This document shows positions 23,218-35,418 of a DNA stretch of 64,000 bases, piece after piece. The notes beneath the pieces were generated by a model, which worked only from the letters and a program-made list of their open reading frames with translations, was not told the origin of the DNA and did not search any database. Source of the stretch: Syncephalis plumigaleata. Its lineage: Eukaryota > Zoopagomycota > Zoopagomycetes > Zoopagales > Piptocephalidaceae. The number at the start of each line of letters is the position of its first letter. The stretch's first letter is position 1. Made by a program: the position numbers and the translations under genes. The DNA lies in NCBI GenBank assembly GCA_025201365.1, contig JAIXMF010000018.1, positions 124,001-188,000 on the forward strand, written 5' to 3'.

Positions 23218-25657
23218 ATGGAACGAAGTGTTGGTCCAGCACCAGTACGAGTGCCAGCATCAAAGTCCGCGCCTATTATAATACCAGCGGTAGTAGCTGG
23301 TATTAACGATGGAAGAGTACGTATTGCCGCTTTTACTTCAGCTCCTATTCCCGCTACCGCCACTGCTCCTGCTACTACCGCTACCACCTCTCCTACTACT
23401 ACTGCTGCTGCCACTGCTGCTGCTACTACCGCTACCACCTCTCCTACTACTACTGCTGCTGCCACTGCTACTGCCACTGCTGCTACTGTTGCTGCCTCGG
23501 AGTCGGTGCCAGTCAAAGCAGCGGAGCCATCACCGAAACCAGCGCAACTATCATCTGCTGGCGACGGTGGCTCAGGTATAGGGAAAAAGCACAGTAAATT
23601 TATTCGTGTGCCTTTTAAGTGGCCCAAGCTTCAGCAGGAGAAGCGCACGAAGCTAGTAGGGTGGATAACGGTAGAGCAAGATAAAAAGCAAGGTAAGCTG
23701 TGTTTAAATGATATTGACTACAATAACTAACCTATCTACAGAATTGTTACTTTACCGTGGCAGCAAGTTATCGTTTGGTAATGAATCTTGCTGGTAAGTC
23801 GCTACTATGTCACCTTGATCTACTTACTAATTGTAATGCATTAGTGATTATAAACTTCCTCTCGATAAGATCTGTGTTTTTAATATATCAGAGGTAAGAG
23901 AATAATCATATTAAACGATAAATGTAATCTAACCTGCAGCTCATTAGGAGAATGGTATGATCCATATCACAGTAAGTTCTATGCTCAAATGTATTGAATG
24001 TTTAGCTAATCGTTTATTAGAATGAAGGCCCTGTTGCCTTAACTAGTAAGTTATTGGTATGTACGGCCAAACATTCATGCTAATCATTTCTGTAGTAAAC
24101 GATCAGGAGGAAAATGAAAACAGCACATTTGAAAATGTCGGCACGATCAATATAGACGTTTATAATTGTAAGTTACAGCGACTTCATTGATAAATTTGAG
24201 CTAACAATATATATAGACAAATTTCTATATACTGCATTAGAACAAGCAGAATCAGAACAGGTGTCGCCTGTTTATTATACGCAGGTAAATGGAGACAAAT
24301 ATATACAATGTTACTACTAACACGGTACAGATGCTGGGTGATTACTACCAGACCACAGAGCGTCTCGGCGGGTAAGTGATCGAATGGTTAAATACAGGAA
24401 AGTTCTATAATGAATAGCTAACGTGCCCATCTAGCGGTGCCTTCGGTACAGTGTACAAGGGGATATCCTGTACTACTGGAGAAGCAGCAGCAATCAAGCA
24501 AGCTGATAACGACGATATGACGCTGGCAAACGAGTGGGGTATAATGCGACGATTTCGACACCAGCAACATATACTACGTGCCATTAGCTTCAATCAAAAC
24601 GATTGTGGCACGTTTGTTGTCACGGAGCTAGCCAAAGGAGGTAGTCTCTTTAACTACCTGGCCAAGAACCCCGCACCACTCCCTGTAGCCAAGGCCAAGG
24701 CAATTATCCGCCAAATTCTGCTGGCGGTCCAAGTAAGTAATACAACTATGATTAATACTAAGCTCTATTAACCCATACACTACTAGGATCTGCACAAGGT
24801 CGATATAGCTCACCTTGGTAAGTAATCAGTTATGTTTATGATTAACTAATAATATTTACTCATGATGACTTGTTTAATGTAATTCAATTGCAACTAGATA
24901 TCAAGGTAAGCTATTTGGTTATTTGCTTTATTATAAATACTAACACAAGTATAGCGTGAAAATTCTTTTCAAGGACGAGGTTGTACACACGCCCTCCTGG
25001 CAGATTTTGGACTGTCGCTTATATTCACAAGCTCAAACACAAATACCAATGGGCCTATTGGCACGCCAGAATACATGGCACCCGAAGTCCTTTTGAGCGG
25101 CACGGATGTAAACGCCGTTGTTGATTTTTTTGCCAAACAAGACGATGGTGGCAAAGAGAAGGTTGCCCATCTCCACGGCTCACATATCGGCTTCAACAAA
25201 AGCGCCGATCTATGGAGCCTAGGTTACTTACGTATTATTTGTTAAGCGGTAAGTTAATTTTTACTTAAAATTAACGATAGCTAACGTAGTATGTTACAGG
25301 TCAGTATCCATTCATGAAGGATCAAAATGAATACACTTATGAAGAGTACATCAAGACAATTTTTAATGAGCAGACGCCATTTAAAATTATAAATTCTAAT
25401 GAGCCCATGGTAGAAGGTACGCTATTATTATTACACTAGTACAATCCACTAATTGCAATCAATCATGTTTAGCGAAACGTTTTATTAATGGTCTTCTCCA
25501 TGTTAATCCGGCCCGACGCATGACGGCCGTGGATGCCTGCAGCATCCATGGCTTAAATTCGCGCAGGAAGCAAAGCGAAAGCTTGACTGCTTCCTACAAT
25601 CTGACCTGTCTGAGCCACCAGCAAAGCGATAACGGCGCTTTTAACTGTCATCACTAA
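23218..25657 (+). CDS. FHA-like domain plus CAMK-type Ser/Thr kinase (Chk2/Rad53-like)
   Basis: Starts MERSVGPAPVRVPAS and has an Ala/Thr/Pro low-complexity N-terminus made of (ACTGCT/ACTACC)n repeats. Exons of 20-80 nt then encode YRGSKLSFGNESCCDYKLPL and a later ENSTFENV, which look like an FHA phosphopeptide domain. The kinase core is complete: glycine loop LGGGAFGTVYKG, AIK with the ATP Lys, catalytic loop HLDIKREN (Leu in place of the usual Arg of HRD), LLADFGLS, and GTPEYMAPEVLL. A ~35-residue insert follows the APE motif before the SADLWSLG helix; the end reads RFINGLLHVNPARRM. The HRD Arg loss is uncommon but occurs in active kinases. Codons are richer in G/C than in flanking genes. 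A frame slip lies at WSLG near 25225. Chk2-type kinases act in DNA-damage checkpoints; the role here is inferred. Confidence 0.75.
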
Positions 25658-26999
25658 TGTACCATACAATTCTGTTCAATAAATGTACTACTATTGTCAT
25701 TAACAATTTAAATTACTGCATGCAAACATTTCCATACTTGCTACTCCATTCATTCTACTATTGCTCTCTTTATTCACTATGCTTATCTTCATCATTCTAC
25801 TGTTCCACTACATACACCTGCTTGTCACTATTGTCGTTTCACACTGCATGTATTCATTATTCCACCTATTGCCCATTCCCCTTGTTGTTTACTTCTTTAC
25901 ATAGCACGCGTATTCTTCGTGTCAACTGCATTCCAGTTGGTTCCTTGTTTCCCTTGTTTCCCTTGTTTCCCTTTACCTCTTTACCGCTATTGTCTTCTTT
26001 GTGTCAACTACATTCCACTTGTCAGTAAACAACATACGTCCTCTTCCTCTTGGCTCTATGCTAGTTATTCCTTTTCCTTTTATTTACCTGTTTACTTTCT
26101 CAGTAATACGCGTCTTCTTCGTGTCATTTGCATTCTACTTACTCCTTCTTTCACTTTAACATACACATTCCCAATAGCAACTATTCTGCCATACTGTTAT
26201 TCTGTTCTTTGTTTACTGCTTTCTGTTATTCTTTTTGCTTAGCGTCAGCCTTAACTCGTCTTCTCTTGTTCTATTCTGTTCATTCAGCTTTGTCTATTTA
26301 TCTCAATACTGCTCCCCTACTTTGTTTTCTACTTCATTCGCAACCCTTTGCATACATATTCAATATTTTGCTCATTCCCGTGTTCATGTCTATTGACGAT
26401 CAGCTGTTTATTTAGAAGGTAATTCAATAAAATTATCCTACTCGGCAGTGAGTTCAAATAGCGTATATGTTATGGTATTAATGAGTCAGCAATCGTTGTC
26501 ATTGCACGATGAATTCTCTGTTGATCAACTATTCTGCATAGATATAATGCGTGATTCATATGAACCGACTACAAGCGTGTAATCTGCTATTTAAACAGCT
26601 CTATTGCTTATATCATTATTCCTATTAAGACGCTCATTGACTAGTAGTGCTATGAAATATTCCATTAATGCATTAATCTTTGTAAACTGCCTGTCAACTC
26701 CTTACTTATACGCATATCGTACAGCTAAAAGCGAAGGAATGGCGATAATAGTCCTACTGAAGTTCGTTAGCCTCATACTATGGAATTAAATGACATAAGC
26801 TGGCATTCTGACAATAATGGATGATACACTAGTTACGCCGTAGCATATGGTCTATATCATTATTAATAGCGTGAAATAACTCGGCATACTAATTGTGCCA
26901 TACAATGCTCTTACTGCAATATGGCGTATGATTAACATACAATGGTATGCGATACTGAGCAAGTGAATGCATTAGCAATAGTGCATGTATAGATTGTAT
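25658..26999. other. gene-poor, pyrimidine-rich stretch with degenerate short repeats
   Basis: The plus strand at 25740-26350 is strongly C/T-biased. A unit close to CTTCGTGTCAACTGCATTCC recurs near 25915, 25995 and 26115, and a TTCCCTTG unit repeats at 25946-25975. Open frames here are products of base bias. The 26.4-27.0 kb part is AT-rich and holds no sign of the eIF5B N-terminal coding region expected there. Confidence 0.5.
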
Positions 27000-29482
27000 A
27001 TTAGCTAACATCATCGTCATCATTGCCGAGTAGAATCGACTTATCATCTATGTTTACGACGATAGAAACGTATGGAGGAAGCACTTGCTGCCTGATCAAA
27101 GGATGATCTTCGCTCGCCCATTTGCTGTATTCTTGGTCACGTAGATACGGATAAAACCAAGCTATTGGATAAGGTGCGCATTATTGGATTAGCTATTACC
27201 AATGCTAACCGTTATTTCATATAGATCCGACAAACTAATGTTCAAGAAGGTGAAGCTGGTGGTATTACCCAACAAATTGGTGCCACCTACTTCCCAATTG
27301 ATGCGGTTAAGCAAAAGACGGAATGCTTACCCGAGGTGATTCGATATTGGCACCGATCCACTAGTCAATAGTTATTAACGCTCGCTTATTAAAAGGACAT
27401 CAGAATTGAATACAAACTGCCTGGTCTATTGGTCATCGACACGCCAGGTCACGAGTCATTCACTAATCTACGATCTCGTGGTTCATCGCTGTATAACATC
27501 GCCATTCTCGTTGTAGATATTGTGGTAAGTAGATTGAGATAACACGAATGGATTACATGAATACATTAGCTGATTGATTCATTCATTTACAATATTATTA
27601 TATAGCATGGTTTGGAGCCACAAACACTTGAGTCATTACGTCTATTGCGTGATCGTAAAACGTCATTTATTGTTGCACTAAATAAGGTTTGTACACATCG
27701 AGGAATATACAAACGGAACAACTAATAATAATGTGCAACGATATCGTTCGTATAAATTGATCGTGTCTATAACTGGAAACCAATTCCGAACAATGCATTC
27801 CGCGACTTGCTTAGTAAACAAAAGCAACACGCACAACGGGAATTTGAGGATCGTACCAAAAAAGTCATATTGGAATTTGCTGAACAAGTGAGTCTAGTCG
27901 TTAGCTATTATAAAAGTAACACCAATAAATCATTCTATCCTCTACGATACGATACGATACAATACGATTAGGATCTCAACTCGTGTCTTTACTATGAGAA
28001 TAAGAATCTTGGCCGTAATGTGTTGCTCGTGCCAACTTCAGCCATTACAGACGAGGGTATTTCCGATCTACTTAACCTGCTGGTGCAACTAACTCAAACG
28101 CGTATGAACGACAAGCTAATGTATTTGTCGGAACTGGAGTGCACAGTATTGGAGGTAAAGGTGATAGAAGGCCTCGGCACCACCATTGATGTTGTATTGT
28201 CGAATGGCGTGTTGAACGAAGGTGACCGTATTGTAGTATGCGGCTTGAACGGACCTATCATCACCAATGTCCGAGCACTGCTCACGCCGCAACCATTACG
28301 GGAATTACGAGTTAAGGTAAGGGAGACAAGCAATAGTGTCTTGTTAGTAGCATCAGCTTACCTGTAAATATACAATGATGATAGTCGGCCTACGTGCATC
28401 ACAAGACCATTAAGCCGCCATGGGTGTTAAGATTTGCGCGCCAGAACTAGAAAAGACCATTGCCGGTTCCGTCTCATGGTGGTTGGTTGGATGACGACGA
28501 AGACGATCTCATGGACGAGGTCATGTCCGATCTGCAAACCTTGTTGAAGTCGGTCGACAAAAGTGGTCGCGGTGTTTGTGTACAAGCATCGACTATTGGT
28601 TCACTGGAAGCATTGCTGGAATTCCTGCGAGTATCAAAGATCCCGTGTCCGGCATTAACATTGGTTCCGTGCATAAGCGTGACATTATTCGCTGCTCGAC
28701 CATGTTGGAACGAGCCAAGGAATTCGCGGTAATGCTATGCTTTGATGTCAAGGTCGACAGGGATGCGCAAGAGTTGGCAGATGAAATGGGCATATGTATA
28801 TTTACCGCCGATATCATCTACCATCTATTCGATCAATTTATGGCATACAATAAGGTAAACCTACTAGTGCACATAGCATAACAGTGATTAGCAATGACGA
28901 TGATGAACTAATATAGATGATTTCATTGTGGTATGTTATTTAGGAAATCATGGAACAAAAACGCAAGGATCAAGCACCTGAAGCGGTCTTCCCTTGCGTA
29001 TTAAAGATCGTGCCCGGTTGTGTATTCAACAAGCGTGATCCAATTGTTTTGGGTATCGACGTGGTAGAGGGTAGTCTCCGTCCCGGTACATCGATCTGCG
29101 TGATTAACACGGATCCCGAGACGAAGGAGAAAGAAATCATCACACTCGGTAAGGTGACCAGTATCGAGCAGAATCACAAGAGTGTCGACCTCGTAAAGAA
29201 GGGAAAGCTACCGCGAGTGTTGCCGTTAAGATTGAATGTCCCATCTATGAAACACCGAAAATGGTAGGCCGTCACTTTACAGAACAGAATGAACTATACA
29301 GCAAGGTAAGCGCGACACGACTATTGTTGTACTAATGGATAGTATGACTAGAGTATTAATCATCATGCTATTAGATATCTCGTCAATCAATTGATATTCT
29401 TAAGGAAAGCTTCCGTAACGATGTGTCCAAGGAGGAATGGGCATTGATTGTTAAACTAAAGAAGACGCTGGACATTCAATAA
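27000..29482 (+). pseudogene. eIF5B, lacking the N-terminal extension; probably decayed
   Basis: About nine exons cover the GTPase domain to the C-terminus: [84 protein letters not shown] and the end ISRQSIDILKESF. eIF5B is the GTPase that joins ribosomal subunits at initiation. Odd points: the P-loop reads GHVDTDKTK, with GAT at 27150-27152 where Gly is universal; the frame just upstream ([17 protein letters not shown]) has TAG at 27063 and TGA at 27093 where CAG and CGA would fit; the acceptor before IDRVYNW is AA (27754-27755). At least five one-base slips are needed (near 28420, 28470, 28490, 28647, 29205). The Lys/Glu-rich N-terminus is absent from the 600 nt upstream. A broken partial copy is the best reading; a real gene with many sequence errors is the alternative. 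Confidence 0.7.
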
Positions 29483-29763
29483 ATAAAATGCATGCCATTA
29501 GTTAGTAAACTACATAAGAGTGCATTTTGTATTAATTACATACAGCGTGAACGAGTAATGATGATCTACGTCACATGGCTATTCAATACATGGCTATATC
29601 ATTATTTACATTTATGTAATATGATTATGTATTAATAAACGGAATTGCCGTATTTACTTGATGTTCTTGCCTTGTACCAATACATGTATGATTATTTGGA
29701 TTATTACGAAATAATAGAAAATAATGATGCATCCTGTGCAAGTATAAGCATAGTAAATGGTAG
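29483..29763. other. intergenic
   Basis: 3' flank of the eIF5B copy; AATAAA occurs right at the stop codon. No gene. Confidence 0.4.
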
Positions 29764-29862
29764 GAAGCAATGGACAGTTTATCTTTATTGCTATGTGTAT
29801 AATGGTAGTAGAATGAAATAAATGGCTTACATTACTGATGAAGATGCCGGAATAGTAGAATG
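29764..29862. repeat. dispersed 99-bp repeat, copy 2
   Basis: Partner of 20260-20358, same orientation, same length, roughly nine differences. Lies 280 nt after the eIF5B stop. Confidence 0.7.
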
Positions 29863-31249
29863 AGTAATGTAGCGTGGAATGTAGTCAATATCGTTGACAG
29901 TTGAATGTTCTAATTGTAATATTGTTAGTGCATTGTAATAAATGAACTTACCTGGAATTAATACTTATGAATGAATGGATTGTAATAAAGTAATAAAATA
30001 TGTTATGTCCCCATCATATCCGCTATCTTCGGACCGGGCCTTCCCATCCATAAGTGAAGCGCCATGCTAATACAGTTGAATGTCTTGCGACAATATCACT
30101 ATATTACTAAAAATTAATGTAATTGCATTTGGAGTACGTGCCTATCAACATATGTATGTCCACCCACCACAGGTGAACATACATCGCTTCGTGTGGTTGT
30201 GCAAATTAATACTAGCAAGTTACCATTACTGCTATCGTATTAATTACGAAGCTGTTGATAGGGATGCTGTCGTCACAAATGCGCTTACATCAACATTTAG
30301 CAATAGGGACTACGGTGGCCGGTATATGGGCATTGATCACAAGTGGAAACACACACACTTGTGGCAATGACCATATACACATTGACTGATATGGACGATG
30401 ATTGTTGGCTAGGCGACCACCGCCATAGAACAATGCTGCCACGGCCGTAGTCGTTCGCGATATATTCAACCGCGCACATGCAATGGGATCAGTAAACTAG
30501 CAATGTAATGTATCTAAATACATATGGCTAGTTTGGACATAACATAAAAGGGAGGGAGGATTTTGATGTACATAGGCATATTACAGTTTGAATAGAATAG
30601 CGTGAATAAAAATGATTAAACATACACGAAAACATACCATTAAATAACGTCAGTCACCACAATATCAAGTAAACTAAGCCCCTTCACCAGCGAAGGCAGC
30701 AACATGATGGTCAAATATCATGGCAAAGCGTCGTTTAAATGATAATATGATGGCAAATTGACCTAAACACATATCAATATAAATAAAGATATGTTTAAGC
30801 ATTTGCAAACCGATACATTTCATAATACTCATATAATAGAGAGGCCAGCGCGCTACATTACAACTTAATGACCTGTAGAAACAATGCAGCAGTCCCAGAT
30901 TATAGCCAGGATCGCGCAATTTGAGATATATAAAAGTTTTCCTGGGACAAGGACAGACGCTGCATGTTTCTGCAATCTCTTTACCGGACAGTTCCCGGAA
31001 CTAGTCAGCATGTAGTTAGCCTCAAAAGAGTCACATGAAACAGGACGAGCGGAAAGAGAATTGCATCGCGATAGCATCGTATTATACAAGCATACGAAAG
31101 CCCGCAAGCAAGCACGAATAGAAGACCGAAAGCCCGTTACAAGCTCCGTCTCACGCTGGCCGTGATAGGATTTCACCACTTCCAGTATTACGCTGCACGC
31201 AAGCAGTTTACAGAGCACTGACCTATTTTATTATGTATATGTACAAACA
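29863..31249. other. gene-poor stretch with an imperfect palindrome
   Basis: An imperfect palindrome is seen around 30302-30385: ATATGGGCATTGATCACAAG pairs with CTTGTGGCAATGACCATAT. GACTACGG at 30307 and CCGTAGTC at 30443-30450 form a wider pair. A 96-codon open frame starts at 30080 but shows no recognisable motif. Otherwise AT-rich and unassigned. Confidence 0.4.
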
Positions 31250-31440
31250 AAAAGGAGTAGTGAGAAAAAGAGAGAAAGTGAAGAAGAAGAGTAATGAGAT
31301 GAGAAGCAAGAAGAAGTAATGAGAAGAGAAGAGCGAAGAAGTGAGGAAGAGACGAAGAAGCGAAGCTAAGCGAGGTAGTAATGAGAGAAGTGAATAAGAA
31401 GAAGAAAGAAGAAGCGAGGAAGAAGCAAAGCTAAGCAAGC
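31250..31440. repeat. polypurine low-complexity tract
   Basis: Nearly pure A/G on the plus strand, built from GAAGAAG, GAAGAGA and AAGCAAG units, with scattered TAATGAGA interruptions. Such tracts can form triplex DNA. No coding meaning in either strand. Confidence 0.7.
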
Positions 31441-32123
31441 TGTAGAATCGAGCGCTATTTATTTGTTAAAATGACGTCGTTAATCGTCATTTGGTGATTT
31501 GAATAAGTACTGATGATGCCTCATTGTAATTCATTTTGAAATTTAGTATGTCGATAAACACCCACTTCGATAATCCAACTTGATCATATCCTTGTATTTC
31601 ATTTCATTTTATTTCTTACATATGATCTTTTTACTTGAACGTTTCATAATAGTGTTTATTATAATAAAATAAGGTATGACAACGTTTCAAAAGAGAGAGA
31701 AAGATATATCTAGTATGTGCAAAGGGCGCCGCCATTATTACCATTTAGATTGCACGCTATTCTGTATTTGGCAATAAATGCTTTATTGATAGTGATAGTG
31801 CTACATTCTACTTCATTTCCTAGTTTAGCATCTACGATTATTTTATTACGAATGATTTGTCAGGAGATTAGTCGAGACAGCAGAGTGTATTAATGTGTGC
31901 GCTGATATACCGTTTATCAAAGGTGAAACGGTAAGTAACGCTAAAGTGGCACGTACCTGAATGAGTGGGACCAGCTCAAACCAGGTGGAATCCTTATTGG
32001 TAGAGATGTAACGACGAATCGATCATCAGTAGAAGTATCGCAAGCCATTACTAATGAGTGTCGTTTCTCGAGTTCATGTCATTAACATCTAGTATGTACA
32101 TTCCTATGTTGATCAATCTACTT
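31441..32123. other. unassigned, AT-rich
   Basis: No gene recognised. Lies downstream (in minus orientation) of the fossil Gag, so it may hold unrecognisable remains of the same element; no terminal repeat was found. Confidence 0.35.
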
Positions 32124-33100
32124 CTAAATTGCTATTTTGCGGATGATTGTTATTGTTATTGTATTGCCGACGACGATTATTGCTGTAGTATTGTTGCGAT
32201 TCCTCTGTAAGCAATTTCTCGCAATGTGGCCTAGTTCGTCACACGCATAGCAACGTCGTGCATTACTACTATTGTTATTACACCTGTGGTTGTTATTGTT
32301 TCGATTATTCTGGAATCCTAAACTGTTTAGTGCTCGAATTAACGCATCAATATCCATAGATGTGACATTGTATTATCTTCTTTTCTTGCTTCGTTTGATA
32401 CTCTTTGACTTCTGCAATGTTGCCGAGAATAATAAAGGGCGCGTGTGTTGAGGAATGTATCATCAAGACTGCAAGGATTTGCTCGAAGGGACTCAGTCAA
32501 ATAATATACCGGAAGTGTTTGTTGGAATGCCGCAATGAGTTCTTCGTCTATTGCGCTGGGGATACGACTACGAATGACCATGAACCTGGTAATATGTTCT
32601 TCTAAATCGAGATTATCCGTCCACTGCAAGCTAGATAACTGCAACCGAGCGATGGAAGCTGACCGATTGCCTCCATAACGTACGAGGATACCCTTTTAAA
32701 CTGCTTCCAGGTCTTAGGTGCCTTGGGACTAGCACGCATGGATTGATGCCACGTTGCCGCTGACCCTCCTAATCACTGAACAGCCCAAACTATTCTCTGT
32801 GCTTCATTGTAATCGCTAATTTTCCATACTTGTTCGACAAGGTTGCACCAACGGCCACAGGAAACTCATTTTCTCCTGTGAACTTCGAGACTGATGATAA
32901 AGGTGATCGATCAGTCTGCACCATTGATTATAACAATAAAGCAATACCTTACTGAAGTGACTGACGCTTGAAAATGAAGACGATATGTAAACAATAATAC
33001 TGATAGACTTGCTGAAACCTTTTGACGAAAGCGGTGTCAATAACACGGTGACAGTAAAAGAGAGAACGGTTGCCACTAGTGTACCAACTACAATTGACAT
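32124..33100 (-). mobile_element. fossil Ty3/gypsy-type retroelement, Gag remnant
   Basis: A broken Gag region. Seen are part of a retrotransposon Gag domain, an Asn-rich linker and one CCHC zinc knuckle (CYACDELGHIARNC), in the usual order. Several breaks are present and no protease, reverse transcriptase, integrase or flanking long terminal repeat was recognised within several kb, so this is an old fragment rather than a whole element. Age cannot be dated without terminal repeats. The neighbouring gene fragment on the plus strand begins about 300 nt further right. Confidence 0.7.
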
Positions 33101-33399
33101 GAGATGTTGACTAATGAATCCTTCTTTTAATAGAACATAAGAATATTTATATAGGTGTCATTCGTATATAGTGTGAACAAATTATGCTCCTTACGCCATG
33201 TGCAAAGTGCTGATCGACGAATTCTCATCAACTTGCATGGACGCGAATTTTAATGCATACATGCTAAATTGAATTGCTCTAGCTTTAATTACGACCTATA
33301 TGCTACTTGTATCGTTTATCTTATAGAATTGATGATATAGTTATCGCTATCAATGAAGCATGCATGACTAACACTGATTTATCATTATTATTACGCTTG

Positions 33400-34671
33400 A
33401 CATTGTTGCGTTCCGTCAGTTGGCATTTTTACGGTGATAATGGATATTGATCACGTCAACCGTTTTGCATTCTCATCGTTACTTGATAGACCAATACACT
33501 TACATGAACTACATTGCTCTGCCACGTTAATTAGCAATACTTACAAGTATTCTCGTTCAATAAAGGTATGTCGATAAGAAGTGTGAATAGCATACGCAAC
33601 GGTAGAACTAATATTTGCCTTGTTTATTGTAGTTATCCAAGAACTGAATCGCTTTACCAACTCACAACTATCGGCTTCTACTTTGAATCTATCAAGGAGC
33701 GGCTTTACGCTGGCGACAAATTATCGTTGGCACGAAGGTCGGCACAGACTGCCGTATACCGCGTAAGAAGCCATTGATACTTGATATGCAATTGTAGCTA
33801 AGCAAGAATGCCGCATAGATAACTGAGGTGTACACACGCGCATTCGCACCAATTACTTGTCATTTAGCCGAGGAGATTCAGCTTCTCTCCTCATCGAGTT
33901 GGTCGACACCACTTGATAGCGTATTCCAGTCGGGATGGATATCTCTGGTAAACACTTGCAATCACTGAGCTATGTGTGGTCTAACACTCGAGCATTGGCA
34001 ATGAATAGGATGGTCGTTGGCATAATACTGCTTTGGAGCAAGACTGGATAGTGCTACGACACCTTGTAGTCAGTACTACCAGCTAGTCGAGAAGGCGCGA
34101 CAGGTCAAGTAAGTACTATCTGCAGTATACCAAATGATTTATTTACAAATCTCATTGGCTGACAGGGGAATCAAGACAAGCGAGCAAATCGATCTGGCAC
34201 TAGAACTAGAAGACAATGCAATGTCTCCACTAGGACAATGCTACATAAATACGGTAAGACAGTAGTAGTAATAATAGCGATAGTGATATTGGTTGTATAT
34301 AGTTTATTAAGCACTATGTATTAGCATCACAGTTACCTGAACTGTTCTTATGTGCATCGGTTAATGTTGCTGCACAGCCGACATTAACCGCGAGAAATGA
34401 CACTGTCCTTATTAGTGAGCGATATCATTACCAAGTAAGTATGAAGTATGCAGTATGAGTGTGCATGACAACGACTATTGATCGACAACGTAATAGACAC
34501 TATGAATGGTGCATCTGGTCAAATGATTCTACGCTTATCGGCACGACATAAATGTCCTAGATGTTGGGCTATCGATCTGATCAACCGGAATGTCTATGCA
34601 ATCGATGCCAACTCGTTGTGAACAATAACAAGGGACACGTCATTGACACTGCTATGCATTCATATAACTAA
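33400..34671 (+). pseudogene. isoleucyl-tRNA synthetase (mitochondrial type), 3' fragment
   Basis: Only the C-terminal third is present. Exons show the anticodon-binding domain (LDRPIHLHELH..LISNTYKY, FYFESIKERLYAGDKLSLAR followed by RSAQTAVYRV), a later VEKARQVK/GIKTSEQIDLALELED, and the C-terminal zinc finger with HKCPRCWAID and PECLCNRCQLVV. These are diagnostic of bacterial/mitochondrial IleRS. The catalytic Rossmann fold with HIGH and KMSKS is not found upstream, where a fossil Gag on the other strand lies instead. At least two one-base slips occur (near 33690 and 34580) and some linking exons are not clear. A truncated, decayed copy is likely; a functional mitochondrial IleRS must then lie elsewhere. 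Confidence 0.75.
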
Positions 34672-35408
34672 TAGCAACATCTCATCGATGGTGTCCTAGC
34701 AGGCCTATTGAATAACGACCTGATTCATTCGATCAGCATGAACACATGGAACCAAGTTGTTAGACACATACCAATTATAAACCGTTACTTTATCATATAG
34801 TACTCGTGTACGATATTCATTATTAGTTGAATGGATTAGAATGATCAGCTAGCAATTACTACTACTAATGATACCATCATCATCATCATTATCATCATCA
34901 TCAGTTTATAAGCATCCATATGATATGATCAATTATAGATATTGATACACGCGATGCTACTATTATGCAATCTATGCTACATTAATTACTGCCAACATAG
35001 CGAACACTCGATTATTACCATTGACGGCATTCCATATGAGTATGGCAATCGTCATCTCAATCAATAGATTAGACTGAGCATATCACATGGCTGACATACC
35101 GCAGCAAGTATTTGGCAATTAGAATGGAGTCGGATGTCATTCTCGGTCAGTGGGTGGACTAACCGTTTCAGTCGTCGTCAAACCCAGCAAGGCTAATCAT
35201 CTAGTATAGATTCATCTATGATATACACCATTTGCATCAATGTAGAACAGCAGTTACTTGAAGAATCAACGTATAGTTATTGTAAAGAGGGATGTTTATT
35301 GCGTAAAAGCATCGACAAAAACATGAATATCGAGTACATCATAATAAAATCTATGTTTACGCTGTAGTAGAATGTGCAAGCAATTTTGTCTGCTTATTTA
35401 GTGTGTGG
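34672..35408. other. unassigned stretch
   Basis: AT-rich with CATCATT simple repeats at 34875-34910. A short open block reads TIDGIPYEYGNRHLN near 35020-35065, which looks protein-like but is too short to place. No gene supported. Confidence 0.35.
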
Positions 35409-35418
35409 TATAAAAAGG
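35409..35418 (+). promoter_or_regulatory. TATA box
   Basis: TATAAAAAGG followed by a pyrimidine-rich TTTCTTTCTTTC stretch at 35455-35470, a typical fungal core promoter layout. It lies 424 nt upstream of the ATG at 35833; an intron with donor GTAAGTATAT at 35552 and acceptor at about 35792 would fall in the 5' leader. Confidence 0.55.

Noticed and set aside
23190-23627. Minus-strand Ala/Val-rich frame and plus-strand Leu/Pro-rich frame over the kinase N-terminus
   Set aside because: Products of the (ACTGCT/ACTACC)n low-complexity repeat; the MERSVG frame leads into the spliced kinase.
25657-26415. Several overlapping plus-strand frames rich in Ser, Leu, Phe and Tyr
   Set aside because: They follow from the C/T bias of the strand; three overlapping frames are open at once and none has a domain.
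30080-30370. 96-codon plus-strand frame
   Set aside because: No recognisable motif, overlaps an imperfect palindrome, and composition matches surrounding non-coding DNA.
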